Shown: positions 50,993 to 59,728 of the stretch, one piece after another
Layout of the letters: each line of letters begins with the position of its first letter
How positions within the stretch are numbered: position 1 is the first letter of the stretch
From: Intrasporangiaceae bacterium URHB0013
Lineage (GTDB): Bacteria > Actinomycetota > Actinomycetes > Actinomycetales > Dermatophilaceae
DNA length: 64,000 nucleotides
NCBI GenBank assembly: GCA_000620545.1
Contig: JIBA01000013.1
Coordinates: forward strand, 1 to 64,000
Direction: 5' to 3'
Made by a program: the position numbers and the translations under genes
The notes under the pieces: model-generated
What the model saw: the letters and a program-made list of their open reading frames with translations, nothing else
The model's database searches: none
Told to the model about the DNA's origin: nothing

Positions 50993-53532
50993 GCGGCGCC
51001 TCCGTCGTCGTCGCCGCCACTGTCGTCGCCGCCATCGGGTCCTGCCACGACCGCGGGGCCCGGCGAACCGCCTGACTGCGTGTGCGCGGGCGCAGCGGCG
51101 ACGTGGGCGATGACGGCGGTCGTGGGCATGCCGGATCCGTCCCGGCGTCCGTCGGCGGCAGGCAGCTCGATGGCCACACCGTTCGCCGCAGATGCCCGAG
51201 CCGGGGTGTTACCGGCGAAGGCGAGCACGAGCGTGTCCTCACCCTTGAGGAAGCGGTGGCAGCGAACGCCACCGGTCGCCCGCCCCTTGGCGGGGTACTC
51301 GGCATACGGCGTCACCTTGAGCGATCCGCCCTCGGTACCCGGCAGCGCGCCGGACGAGCCCGACGACGTGACGACGACCGCCTCGTGAGCGGGGTCGGCC
51401 ACACCGAAGAACACCACGCGGGCTCCGGCGGCGAGCTTGATGCCTGCCATGCCGCCGGCGCTGCGTCCCTGGGGCCGCACCGTTCGTGCAGGGAAGCGGA
51501 GCAGCTGGGCGTCGGTCGTGACGAACACGAGGTCGAGGTCCTCGCGGTCGGCCACCGCCGCGCCGACGACACGGTCGCCGTCCTTGAGGGTGATGACGTC
51601 CCAGTCACTGCCCTTCGGCGCCTCGGACGTGACCCGCTTGACGACACCGGAGGCCGTGCCGACGGCGAGGACGGGCGCTTGGGCACCGATGGGCGCGATG
51701 GTCACGGGCTCCTCACCCTTGCCGAGGTCGACGTAGGCCGCGAGCGGCGCGCCGCCCGACAGGCTCGGAGCGCCGTTGGTCGGCGGGAGGGTCGGCAGGT
51801 CGAGCGCCGAGAGACGCACCATCCGGCCGGCACTGGTGACGAGTCCGAACTCACCGCGAGCGGTCGTGCGGACCGCTCCCACGACGACGTCGTGCTTCGA
51901 CCGGGAGCCCTCGGCCGTGACGGGCTCTGCCGTGCCGGTGCGGGCCAGCAGACCCGTCGAGGACAGCAGCACCCAGCACGGGTCGTCGGCGATCTCGAGC
52001 GGGGAGGCCGCCGTCGCCTTCGCGCTGACGCCGGAGCCCTCGAGGAGCACGGTGCGACGCGGGGAGCCGTGCGCCTTCGCGACGTCCGCGAGCTCCGTGG
52101 ACACCAGCTTCATGAGGAGCTTCTCGTTGTCGAGCAGGGCCCGCAGCTCCTCGATGGCACGCTCGAGCTCGCTCCTCTCGTTCTCGAGCTCGATCCGGGA
52201 GAACTTCGTCAGGCGCCGCAGCTGCAGGTCGAGGATGTACGTCGCCTGGGCCTCCGACAGGTCGAAGACGTCCATGAGGCGAGCGCGCGCCGTGGCGGCG
52301 TCGTCGGAGGTCCGGATGACCTGGATGACCTCGTCGATGTCGACGATCGCGATGAGCAGGCCCTCGACGAGGTGCAGCCGCTCCTCCCGTTTGGCGAGCC
52401 GGTGGGCGGTCCGCCGGCGCACGACGTCGGTGCGGAAGTCGACGTAGACGCGGAGCAGCTCCTTGAGCCCCATGGTGCGCGGCTGGCCCTCGACGAGGGC
52501 CACGTTGTTGATGCCGAAGTTCTCCTCCATCGGCGTCAGCCTGTAGAGCTGCTCGAGGACGGCGTCGGGGTTGAAGCCGTTCTTGATCTCGATGACCAGG
52601 CGCAGGCCGTGCGCACGGTCCGAGAGGTCCTTGAGGTCGGCGATGCCCTGCAGCTTCTTGCCCTGGACGAGGTCCTTCACCTTGTCCATGACCTTCTCCG
52701 GGCCGACGAGGTAGGGCAGCTCGGTGACGACGATGCCCTTGCGCCGCGCGGTGATCGACTCGATGCGCGCCGTGGCCCGGGTGCGGAAGCTGCCGCGGCC
52801 GGTGAGGTAGGCGTCGCGGATGCCCTCGAGCCCGACGATCCTGCCACCGCACGGCAGGTCCGGGCCCGGGATGAACTTCATGAGGTCCTCGAGCGAGCAC
52901 GTCGGGTTGGCGATGAGGTGCCGTGCGGCGCCGACCACCTCGACGAGGTTGTGCGGCGGCATGTTCGTCGCCATCCCGACGGCGATGCCGGCCGCCCCGT
53001 TGACGAGGAGGTTGGGGTAGGCCGCGGGCATGACGCCGGGCTGGAGCTGGGTGTCGTCGTAGTTCGGGACGAAGTCGACGGTGTCCTCGTCCAGTCCCGC
53101 GACCATGAGCAGTGCGGCGTCGGCCATGCGCGCCTCGGTGTACCGCGCGGCCGCCGGGCCGTCGTCGAGCGAGCCGAAGTTGCCGTGCCCGTCGATGAGG
53201 GGCAGGCGCAGCGTGAAGGGCTGGGCCATGCGCACGAGGGCGTCGTAGATCGCCTGGTCGCCGTGCGGGTGGTACTTGCCCATGACCTCACCGACGACGC
53301 GCTGGCTCTTGACGTGGCCGCGGTCCGGTCGCAGCCCGAGCTCGTTGGCGCCGTAGAGGATCCTCCGCTGGACGGGCTTGAGGCCGTCGCGGGCGTCGGG
53401 CAGCGCCCGGCTGTAGATGACGCTGTAGGAGTACTCGAGGAAGGCGTTCTGCATCTCCTCCTCGACGTCGATGCCGACGATCTTCTCCTCGAAGTCCTCG
53501 GGGGGAGGCGGGGGGGTCTTTGCACGGGCCAT
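50989..53532 (-). CDS. parC: DNA gyrase/topoisomerase IV subunit A (ParC-like)
   Basis: An 847-residue DNA cleavage-religation subunit. The catalytic Tyr is Y131 in [11 protein letters not shown]; the winged-helix region has [26 protein letters not shown], where Gln93 occupies the position of E. coli GyrA Ser83 while Asp97 is kept. The coiled coil ([30 protein letters not shown]) and a C-terminal beta-pinwheel follow; no GyrA box is obvious, supporting a ParC-like role. The tail is Gly/Asp-rich. Its partner is the parE-like gene at 41914. AAGGAG precedes the ATG at 53532. Confidence 0.93.
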   Translation of the reverse strand: MARAKTPPPPPEDFEEKIVGIDVEEEMQNAFLEYSYSVIYSRALPDARDGLKPVQRRILYGANELGLRPDRGHVKSQRVVGEVMGKYHPHGDQAIYDALVRMAQPFTLRLPLIDGHGNFGSLDDGPAAARYTEARMADAALLMVAGLDEDTVDFVPNYDDTQLQPGVMPAAYPNLLVNGAAGIAVGMATNMPPHNLVEVVGAARHLIANPTCSLEDLMKFIPGPDLPCGGRIVGLEGIRDAYLTGRGSFRTRATARIESITARRKGIVVTELPYLVGPEKVMDKVKDLVQGKKLQGIADLKDLSDRAHGLRLVIEIKNGFNPDAVLEQLYRLTPMEENFGINNVALVEGQPRTMGLKELLRVYVDFRTDVVRRRTAHRLAKREERLHLVEGLLIAIVDIDEVIQVIRTSDDAATARARLMDVFDLSEAQATYILDLQLRRLTKFSRIELENERSELERAIEELRALLDNEKLLMKLVSTELADVAKAHGSPRRTVLLEGSGVSAKATAASPLEIADDPCWVLLSSTGLLARTGTAEPVTAEGSRSKHDVVVGAVRTTARGEFGLVTSAGRMVRLSALDLPTLPPTNGAPSLSGGAPLAAYVDLGKGEEPVTIAPIGAQAPVLAVGTASGVVKRVTSEAPKGSDWDVITLKDGDRVVGAAVADREDLDLVFVTTDAQLLRFPARTVRPQGRSAGGMAGIKLAAGARVVFFGVADPAHEAVVVTSSGSSGALPGTEGGSLKVTPYAEYPAKGRATGGVRCHRFLKGEDTLVLAFAGNTPARASAANGVAIELPAADGRRDGSGMPTTAVIAHVAAAPAHTQSGGSPGPAVVAGPDGGDDSGGDDDGGAA

Positions 53533-53588
53533 GCCGGGTGCTGCTCCTTGCCGCTAGCGGGTGAACACCCCATCTTCGCGCAAGGCCT

Positions 53589-54209
53589 TCACGCGTCTTC
53601 ACCTGCCACGCCGAAACGGCCCCAGTGCGACACCTCGCGGCCGCTGCGACGGTGTCGACGGAGGCTGGGGCTCCGGGGGCCCGGGACGGCATACCCGATC
53701 GACACGACGCCGACGATCGTGCGGCTCGCGGGGATGGCGAACGCCTGGCGGACGGCGTCGTGGCGGTCCGGCGGCACGCCGAAGAAGAGGCTCCCCAACC
53801 CCATGTCGGTGGCGGTCAGCAGGATGAGCAGCGAGGCCATGCCCGTGTCGACGTCCCAGTAGGGCACGGGCCAGCGGGCCTCGTCGCGGTCGGTCCAGCC
53901 CTTGTCCGGTGCCGCGTAGCGGTCGAGGTAGGCGTCCTTGTGCGACAGGCACACCACCAGCACGGGCGCTGCTCGTATGCCGTCGAGCCACGGGTCGATC
54001 GGTGCGCCGGCCTCCGCGGTGGCGCCCCAGAAGGCGTCGCGCTCCGGCGGGGTCGTCAGGACGAGGAAGTCCCAGCCCTGGCTGAACCCGGCGCTGGGGG
54101 AGCGGACCGCGTTGTCCAGGCAGCGTTCGACGACCTCGCGCGGGACCGCCCGGTCGGGGTCGTAGCGGCGGACCATGCGTCGGCCGCGGACGACCTCGGA
54201 GAACTCCAT
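53589..54209 (-). CDS. Nitroreductase family protein
   Basis: A 206-residue FMN-dependent oxidoreductase. The opening MEFSEVVRGRRMVRRYDPDRAVPREVVERCLDNAVRSPSAGFSQGWDFLVL matches the nitroreductase fold, with basic residues (RRMVRRY) that bind the FMN phosphate, and ATDMGLGSLFFGVP is the other family motif. The C-terminus is basic. The physiological substrate is unknown. It is upstream of parC on the same strand (56-bp gap) and divergent from the Pat gene. Confidence 0.9.
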   Translation of the reverse strand: MEFSEVVRGRRMVRRYDPDRAVPREVVERCLDNAVRSPSAGFSQGWDFLVLTTPPERDAFWGATAEAGAPIDPWLDGIRAAPVLVVCLSHKDAYLDRYAAPDKGWTDRDEARWPVPYWDVDTGMASLLILLTATDMGLGSLFFGVPPDRHDAVRQAFAIPASRTIVGVVSIGYAVPGPRSPSLRRHRRSGREVSHWGRFGVAGEDA

Positions 54210-54251
54210 GGGCCCACACTCCCATCTCCCGGGCCGGGCAGACCGACGTGA

Positions 54252-54257
54252 CACGAT
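54252..54257 (+). promoter_or_regulatory. Possible -10 (CACGAT) of the Pat gene
   Basis: GTGACACGAT ends 6 nt before ATG 54264, identical in sequence and spacing to the element before 11269. Probably leaderless. Confidence 0.4.
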
Positions 54258-54263
54258 GACCCC

Positions 54264-56963
54264 ATGGAGGGTGGCGAGCTCAGCGACGACACCGGTGCGA
54301 TCGAGCGGGTCTCGGCGCAGGCAACGGGGGCTCCCGTCGAGTGGGAGGCGGACGTCGTGCTCCGCGACGGCACCGTGGCGCACATCAGGCCGATCACGCC
54401 CGAGGACGCGGAGGGGATCCAGCACTTCCACAGCCGGCAGTCGGCGGAGTCCATCTACCTGCGCTTCTTCGCGCCGCTGCGCGAGCTGAGCGCACGCGAC
54501 CTCCACCGGTTCACGCACGTCGACCACCACGACCGCGTGGCCCTCGTCGCCACTTTGGACGGCGAGATCATCGGGATCGGCCGCTACGACCGGATCGACC
54601 CCTCGTCGGCCGAGGTGGCCTTCAACATCTCGGACCACTTCCAGGGCAAGGGCATCGGCTCGGTCATGCTCGAGCACCTGGCGGCCATCGCGCAGGAGAT
54701 GGGGATCAACCGGTTCGTCGCCGAGGTGCTCCCGCAGAACCGCAAGATGCTCACCGTCTTCAAGGAGGCGGGCTACGAGGTCACGCACCACATCGAGGAC
54801 GGAGTCGTCGAGGTCTCCTTCGACATCTCGCCGACCGAGCAGAGCAAGGCCGTCCAGCTCTCGCGCGAGCACCGCGCCGAGTCGCGCAGCGTGCACACGA
54901 TCCTCTTCCCCGAGCGGGTGGCGATCATCGGGGCGAGCCGACGCGAGGAGTCCATCGGCGCTCTCGTCATGCGCAACATCATGGCGGCCGGCTACCAGGG
55001 TGAGCTCTACCCCATCCATCGCGTCGCCGACCGCATCCAGGGACTCAAGGCCTACGCGAGCATCCGCGACGTACCCCAGCCCGTCGACCTCGCCGTGGTC
55101 GTCGTCCCGGCGGCGAAGGCCATCGACGTCGTCAAGGACTGCGGCCGGGCGGGGGTCAAGGCCCTGCTCGTCCTCTCGGCCGGGTTCGCCGAGGCCGGCG
55201 ACGAGGGAGTCCGCCTGCAGGAGAAGCTGCGTCGGCGGGTGCGTCGCGCCGGCATGCGGGTCGTCGGCCCCAACAGCTTCGGCCTCATCAACAACGACCC
55301 GTCGGTGCGCCTCAACGCGACCCTCGCCTCCGTGATCCCCGAGTCCGGTCGCCTGGGTCTCTTCGCGCAGAGCGGCGCCCTCGGTGTCGCGGTGCTCGCG
55401 TCGGCCGCACGACGAGGACTCGGCATCTCGGTGTTCGCGTCGGCCGGCAACCGCATCGACGTGTCGGGCAACGACCTCATGCAGTACTGGATCGACGACC
55501 AGGAGACCGACACCGTCGGCCTCTACCTCGAGTCGATGGGCAACCCGCGCAAGTTCTCGCGCATCGCCCGTCACCTGGCCTCGGTCAAGCCGGTCATCGT
55601 CGTCAGCTCCGGGGTGTCCAGCTATGCCGCGCCTCCCGGCCACCGCACCCGCGTCACGAACGTGCCGCCGCAGGCGTTCGACGCCCTGCTGCGCCAGGCC
55701 GGCGTCATTCGCGTCGAGAACGTCCACCAGCTCTTCGACGTCGCACAGCTGACGCTCCACCAGCCGCTGCCGAAGGGCGACCGCGTCGCCATCGTCGGCA
55801 ACTCCGACGCCTTGGGCGCCCTGAGCGCGAGCGCCTGCGTCAGCTGGGGCCTGCGCGTCACGCACGGGCCCGTGTCGTTGCAGCCTCAGGCCTCCGCGGA
55901 GGAGTTCGCCGCCGCGCTCGACGCCGCCTTCGCAGACCCGGAGGTGGACAGCGTCGTCGCGGCCTTCATCCCACCCCTGGTGACACAGGACGAGGAGGTG
56001 CACATGGCCGTCCGCACCATCGTCGCCGATTACGAAAAGCCCTGTGTCGCAACTTTTCTCGGCATGCGCGGTGTCGGTGACGGCCTGTCCTACGAGCAGC
56101 ACGGCATCCCTCGATCCGTGCCGGCATACTCCATGCCCGAGGACGGCATCCGCGCCCTCAACGCCGTCACCCGGTATGCGCAGTGGCGCCAGCGCGACCG
56201 CGGCACCCCGGTCAGCCCGGTGGGCATCGACCGGCTCCGTGCCGAGTCGCTCCTCGAGAGCTACCTGGCGGGCAGTCCCGAGGGGCGCGCGTTGACGCGC
56301 GCGGAGGTGCGGGACCTGCTCGGTGCCTACGGCATCCGCGTCTGGCCCGCCGTCGAGGTCGCCGGCGTCGACGCCGCGGTGGCAGCCGCCGACGAGCTCA
56401 CCTATCCCGTCATCCTCAAGTCGACGTCGCCGGTGGTGCGCCACCAACCCGGGCTCGTGGGCGTCCGCGGAGACCTCGTCGACTCCGAGGCCGTCCGCGA
56501 CGCCCACACGTCGTTGAGCCAGCGCCTCGGGCCACTGGTGGCAGACAGGTTCGTCGTTCAGCGCATGGCGGTCCCCGGTGTCTCGTGCGTCATCCACGCG
56601 AGTGAGGACCCGCTCTTCGGCCCGGTCGTCAGCTTCTCCGTCGCGGGGCCTCCCACGGACCTGCTCGAGGACGTCGCCCACCGCATCCCCCCGCTGACCG
56701 ACGTCGACGTCACCGACCTCATCGACGGGGTGAAGGCGGCCCCGCTGCTCAGCGGTCACCGCGGCGCAGCGCCGGTGCACCGGGCGGCCCTCGCCGACCT
56801 CATCGCCCGGCTGTCCGTGCTCGCGGACGACCATCCCGAGCTCTCCTCGGTCGAGCTCAACCCGGTCAACGCGTGGACCGGGGGCGTCGACGTGCTCGGC
56901 GCCGAGGTCGTCGTGCGGCCTGCGCTCGTGCGCAAGGACCCGGGCCGCCGCCGCATGACCTGA
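54264..56963 (+). CDS. GNAT acetyltransferase fused to NDP-forming acyl-CoA synthetase (Pat type)
   Basis: An 899-residue protein. Residues ~30-195 are a GNAT acetyltransferase (DGTVAHIRPITPEDAEGI, and the acetyl-CoA loop NISDHFQGKGIGSVMLEHLA). Then follow a CoA-binding Rossmann domain (RVAIIGASRREESIGALVMRN), a succinyl-CoA ligase-like domain (LGLFAQSGALGVAVL) and an ATP-grasp domain (YPVILKSTSPVVRHQPGLVGV). In Streptomyces and mycobacteria, proteins of this layout with GNAT at the N-terminus acetylate and silence acetyl-CoA synthetase; enterobacterial Pat has GNAT at the C-terminus. Whether the synthetase part is catalytic is not evident. Confidence 0.9.
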   Translation: MEGGELSDDTGAIERVSAQATGAPVEWEADVVLRDGTVAHIRPITPEDAEGIQHFHSRQSAESIYLRFFAPLRELSARDLHRFTHVDHHDRVALVATLDGEIIGIGRYDRIDPSSAEVAFNISDHFQGKGIGSVMLEHLAAIAQEMGINRFVAEVLPQNRKMLTVFKEAGYEVTHHIEDGVVEVSFDISPTEQSKAVQLSREHRAESRSVHTILFPERVAIIGASRREESIGALVMRNIMAAGYQGELYPIHRVADRIQGLKAYASIRDVPQPVDLAVVVVPAAKAIDVVKDCGRAGVKALLVLSAGFAEAGDEGVRLQEKLRRRVRRAGMRVVGPNSFGLINNDPSVRLNATLASVIPESGRLGLFAQSGALGVAVLASAARRGLGISVFASAGNRIDVSGNDLMQYWIDDQETDTVGLYLESMGNPRKFSRIARHLASVKPVIVVSSGVSSYAAPPGHRTRVTNVPPQAFDALLRQAGVIRVENVHQLFDVAQLTLHQPLPKGDRVAIVGNSDALGALSASACVSWGLRVTHGPVSLQPQASAEEFAAALDAAFADPEVDSVVAAFIPPLVTQDEEVHMAVRTIVADYEKPCVATFLGMRGVGDGLSYEQHGIPRSVPAYSMPEDGIRALNAVTRYAQWRQRDRGTPVSPVGIDRLRAESLLESYLAGSPEGRALTRAEVRDLLGAYGIRVWPAVEVAGVDAAVAAADELTYPVILKSTSPVVRHQPGLVGVRGDLVDSEAVRDAHTSLSQRLGPLVADRFVVQRMAVPGVSCVIHASEDPLFGPVVSFSVAGPPTDLLEDVAHRIPPLTDVDVTDLIDGVKAAPLLSGHRGAAPVHRAALADLIARLSVLADDHPELSSVELNPVNAWTGGVDVLGAEVVVRPALVRKDPGRRRMT

Positions 56964-57119
56964 CGCCGGCGGCCGGAACCGCGGCACTCCACCGGGCAGC
57001 GCAGAGCGATGCCACGCCTCGCCGGTCGCCGGCCCGCAACCGGGACATAGCCGTGCGAGAGGGGCGGGTGTGTGGACCGCTCGGAGGGGTCTCTCCCGTG
57101 CGGGTGCAAGGATGGGGGC

Positions 57120-57719
57120 ATGCGACGCGTCACCCAGGGCATCGGCCGAGCCCTCCCCGAAGACCTCATCGAGGCGATCACTCGTGCCGGTTACTACCCC
57201 TCGCTGGTCTGCGACGTCGTCGAGTCGGCGATCGCCGACGACGAGGTCGTCTCGCACCTCGTGCACCAGGAGACGACCTTCGACCACGAGACGGTGCGTC
57301 GCCACGTGACGGTTCTCGTCGTCACGCCGCTCCGGCTCGTCATCGCCCACGCCGACGACCACGCCGAGTCCGAGGACCGGCTCATGGCGACGGCGACGAC
57401 CGAGACGGTGCCCCTCGCGGCCGTCCGCGGCATCATGCTGACCCACGTCGTGGCGCAGCCCGACACCTTCGCGCCCGGCACCCACGGGCGGGACCTCACG
57501 CTCACGCTCGGGTGGGGCGCCGTGAGCCGCGTCGACATGATCCCCGCCCAGTGCGGCGACCCCGACTGCACGGCCGACCACGGCTTCGAGGGCACCATCG
57601 CCTCCGACGACATCTCGCTGCGCATCAGCTCGGCCGCCGACGGCGAGGACGCCGTGGGCCGCGCGATGCGCTTCGCCCGGGTGCTCTCGGCGAGCATCGG
57701 TGGCGGCACGGCTCACTGA
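57120..57719 (+). CDS. DUF5998 family protein
   Basis: A 199-residue cytoplasmic protein conserved in actinobacteria (MRRVTQGIGRALPEDLIEAITRAGYYPSLVCDVVESAIADDEV). Two Cys and two His in the CGDPDCTADHGF segment might bind metal. No catalytic motif is recognised and the function is unknown. The ATG at 57120 has no ribosome binding site; a weak AAGGAT lies 6 nt upstream and could be a -10 for a leaderless mRNA. The phosphodiesterase gene follows 6 bp later. Confidence 0.82.
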   Translation: MRRVTQGIGRALPEDLIEAITRAGYYPSLVCDVVESAIADDEVVSHLVHQETTFDHETVRRHVTVLVVTPLRLVIAHADDHAESEDRLMATATTETVPLAAVRGIMLTHVVAQPDTFAPGTHGRDLTLTLGWGAVSRVDMIPAQCGDPDCTADHGFEGTIASDDISLRISSAADGEDAVGRAMRFARVLSASIGGGTAH

Positions 57720-57725
57720 CTCGGC

Positions 57726-58907
57726 GTGGCCGACGACGTGACCGACGAGGTGACCGACGAGACCGCTCGCACGCCTGCCCCGACCGACTGGTCGGCGGGC
57801 TCGCTGGCCTCCGTGCTGCCGTCGGTGGCCGGGCGCCTCGGGGTGCCCCGGTTTGCCGGCCGCGACGTCTTCGACCTGCCCGCCGTGCGGCGGACCGTCG
57901 TCGTCCTCGTCGACGGGCTCGGCCACGACCTGCTGCGCCAGCGCAGTGGTCACGCCCCCTTCCTCCGAAGTCACATCGGCACCACGCACCGCGTGCCGTG
58001 CGGCTTCCCGACGACGACCGCGACGTCGATGGGGACCTTCGGCACAGGTCTGCCTCCGGGCTCGCACGGGCTCGTCGGCATGCAGGTGCTCGACCCGGCC
58101 ACCGACCGGCTCCTCAACGAGCTCTCCTGGGAGGACGGTCCCGACCCGCGGGCGTGGCAGCCCAACGAGACCGTCTTCGAGGCCGCCGAGGACGCCGGCG
58201 TCTCCGTGACGATGGTCGGTCCGTACTACTTCGACGGCTCCGGGCTGACCACCGCAGCGCTGCGCGGCGGGCAGTTCCGGGCGGGTCGCACACTGGACGA
58301 CCGGGTGGCGGCCGCGGTGTCGGCCGTGCGGGCCACGCCACGAGCCCTCGTCTACCTCTACTGGGGCGACGTGGACAAGATCGGCCACGTGCACGGCTGC
58401 CAGTCGTGGCAGTGGGGTGACGAGGTCGAGTCCGTCGACGCCGCCCTGCGTCAGCTCGCCGCGCGGGTCCCCGACGACACCTCGATCGTCGTCACGGCCG
58501 ACCACGGCATGGTCGACGTCCCCTTCCCGGCCCGCATCGACCTCGTGCACGAGCCGGGCCTCATGGCGGGGGTGCGCCACCTCGGCGGAGAGCCGCGGAA
58601 CCTGCAGCTCTATGCCGAGCCCGGCGCCGTCGCCGATGTCGAGAACGCGTGGGCGGCCCGACTCGGCGACCGCGCGCGCATCCTGACCCGCGCGCAGGCG
58701 GTCGACGAGGGCTGGTTCGGCCCCGTGCGGGCGGGCGTGGACGGCCGGATCGGCGACCTCCTGGTCGTCATGGAAGGCTCCTTCGCCGTCGTGCACTCCG
58801 GGCTCATGCGTCCCGAGGTGGTTGCGCTGCTGGGCCTGCACGGCTCGACGAGCGACGCGGAACTCGCCGTGCCCGTGGTCGTGGTGCCACCCCGCCGGGG
58901 CGCCTAG
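57726..58907 (+). CDS. Alkaline phosphatase superfamily (nucleotide pyrophosphatase/phosphodiesterase) protein
   Basis: A 393-residue phosphoesterase of the type I phosphodiesterase/nucleotide pyrophosphatase group. RTVVVLVDGLGHDLL gives the first metal Asp; GFPTTTATSMGTFGTGL holds the nucleophilic Thr; YWGDVDKIGHVHG and VVTADHGMVDV give further Asp/His ligands. No signal peptide is seen, so it is probably cytoplasmic. The substrate is unknown. GTG 57726 follows DUF5998 closely, and thymidine kinase starts just after it. Confidence 0.9.
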   Translation: MADDVTDEVTDETARTPAPTDWSAGSLASVLPSVAGRLGVPRFAGRDVFDLPAVRRTVVVLVDGLGHDLLRQRSGHAPFLRSHIGTTHRVPCGFPTTTATSMGTFGTGLPPGSHGLVGMQVLDPATDRLLNELSWEDGPDPRAWQPNETVFEAAEDAGVSVTMVGPYYFDGSGLTTAALRGGQFRAGRTLDDRVAAAVSAVRATPRALVYLYWGDVDKIGHVHGCQSWQWGDEVESVDAALRQLAARVPDDTSIVVTADHGMVDVPFPARIDLVHEPGLMAGVRHLGGEPRNLQLYAEPGAVADVENAWAARLGDRARILTRAQAVDEGWFGPVRAGVDGRIGDLLVVMEGSFAVVHSGLMRPEVVALLGLHGSTSDAELAVPVVVVPPRRGA

Positions 58908-58910
58908 GGT
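58905..58910 (+). promoter_or_regulatory. -10 box (TAGGGT) of tdk, leaderless
   Basis: TAGGGT overlaps the stop of the upstream gene and ends 8 nt before GTG 58919. Confidence 0.5.
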
Positions 58911-58918
58911 GGTGCCTC

Positions 58919-59611
58919 GTGGCTGAGCTCGTCTTCTTCTCCGGGACCATGGACTGCGGCAAGTCGACCCTCGCCCTCCAGATGGACCACAACCACGGCG
59001 CGCGGGGTCGGGTCGGCCTCATCTTCACCAAGATGGACCGTGCCGGCGCGAACGTCCTCAGCTCACGTCTCGGCCTGTCGACGGGGGCGCTCGAGGTCCG
59101 TGACGACCTCGACTTCTGGGAGGCGATCGTCGAGCGCGCCACGGCAGGGACCCGGATCGACTACCTCATCTGCGACGAGGCCCAGTTCTACACCTGTGAG
59201 CAGGTGGAGCAGCTGGCCCGCATCGTCGACGAGATGGACGTCGACGTCTTCGCCTTCGGCATCACCGCGGACTTCCGCACCGAGCTCTTTCCCGGCAGCA
59301 AGCGGCTCATCGAGCTGGCCGACCGGGTCCAGGTGCTCCAGGTCGAGGCGCTGTGCTGGTGTGGCCGGCGCGCCACGACCAACGCCCGCGTCATGGACGG
59401 TGTCATGGTCGTCGAGGGTGAGCAGGTCGTCGTCGGGGACACGCAGCCCAGCACGACGGGGCTCGTCGAGTACGAGGTGCTGTGCCGCCGGCACTACATG
59501 CGCCGGATGACCTCGCACGCCGCGCGGGCCGCCGCGCTCTCACCCGAGGTGCTGCCCTTCGACCTCGACGTGTGCCCGCTGCCGCCGTTGCCGATCACCC
59601 AGGCGGACTGA
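58919..59611 (+). CDS. tdk: Thymidine kinase
   Basis: A 230-residue type II thymidine kinase of nucleotide salvage. The P-loop GTMDCGKS is at residues 9-16, the Walker-B-like ICDEAQFYT follows, and a lasso region near the end closes on thymidine (VEALCWCGRRATTNARVMDG). The zinc site has Cys at CWC and a Cys-His pair in LCRRHYMRR rather than the usual four Cys. It starts with GTG 58919 after a TAGGGT box. Confidence 0.93.
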   Translation: MAELVFFSGTMDCGKSTLALQMDHNHGARGRVGLIFTKMDRAGANVLSSRLGLSTGALEVRDDLDFWEAIVERATAGTRIDYLICDEAQFYTCEQVEQLARIVDEMDVDVFAFGITADFRTELFPGSKRLIELADRVQVLQVEALCWCGRRATTNARVMDGVMVVEGEQVVVGDTQPSTTGLVEYEVLCRRHYMRRMTSHAARAAALSPEVLPFDLDVCPLPPLPITQAD

Positions 59612-59728
59612 GGCAGAGACGGCGTCACCGGACGTCGTATGCCGCCGAGCAGCCGGGCGCGCCAGTGACCGTCCCACATGGGCGAGGAGACCTCGCGGCT
59701 GACAGGCGTGGTGCGACGGTGGCGCCGA

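Noticed and set aside
53589-58841. 1750-codon open frame on the minus strand
   Set aside because: Only its last 206 codons encode a protein (nitroreductase). The rest is antisense to the Pat, DUF5998 and phosphodiesterase genes and has shadow-like composition.
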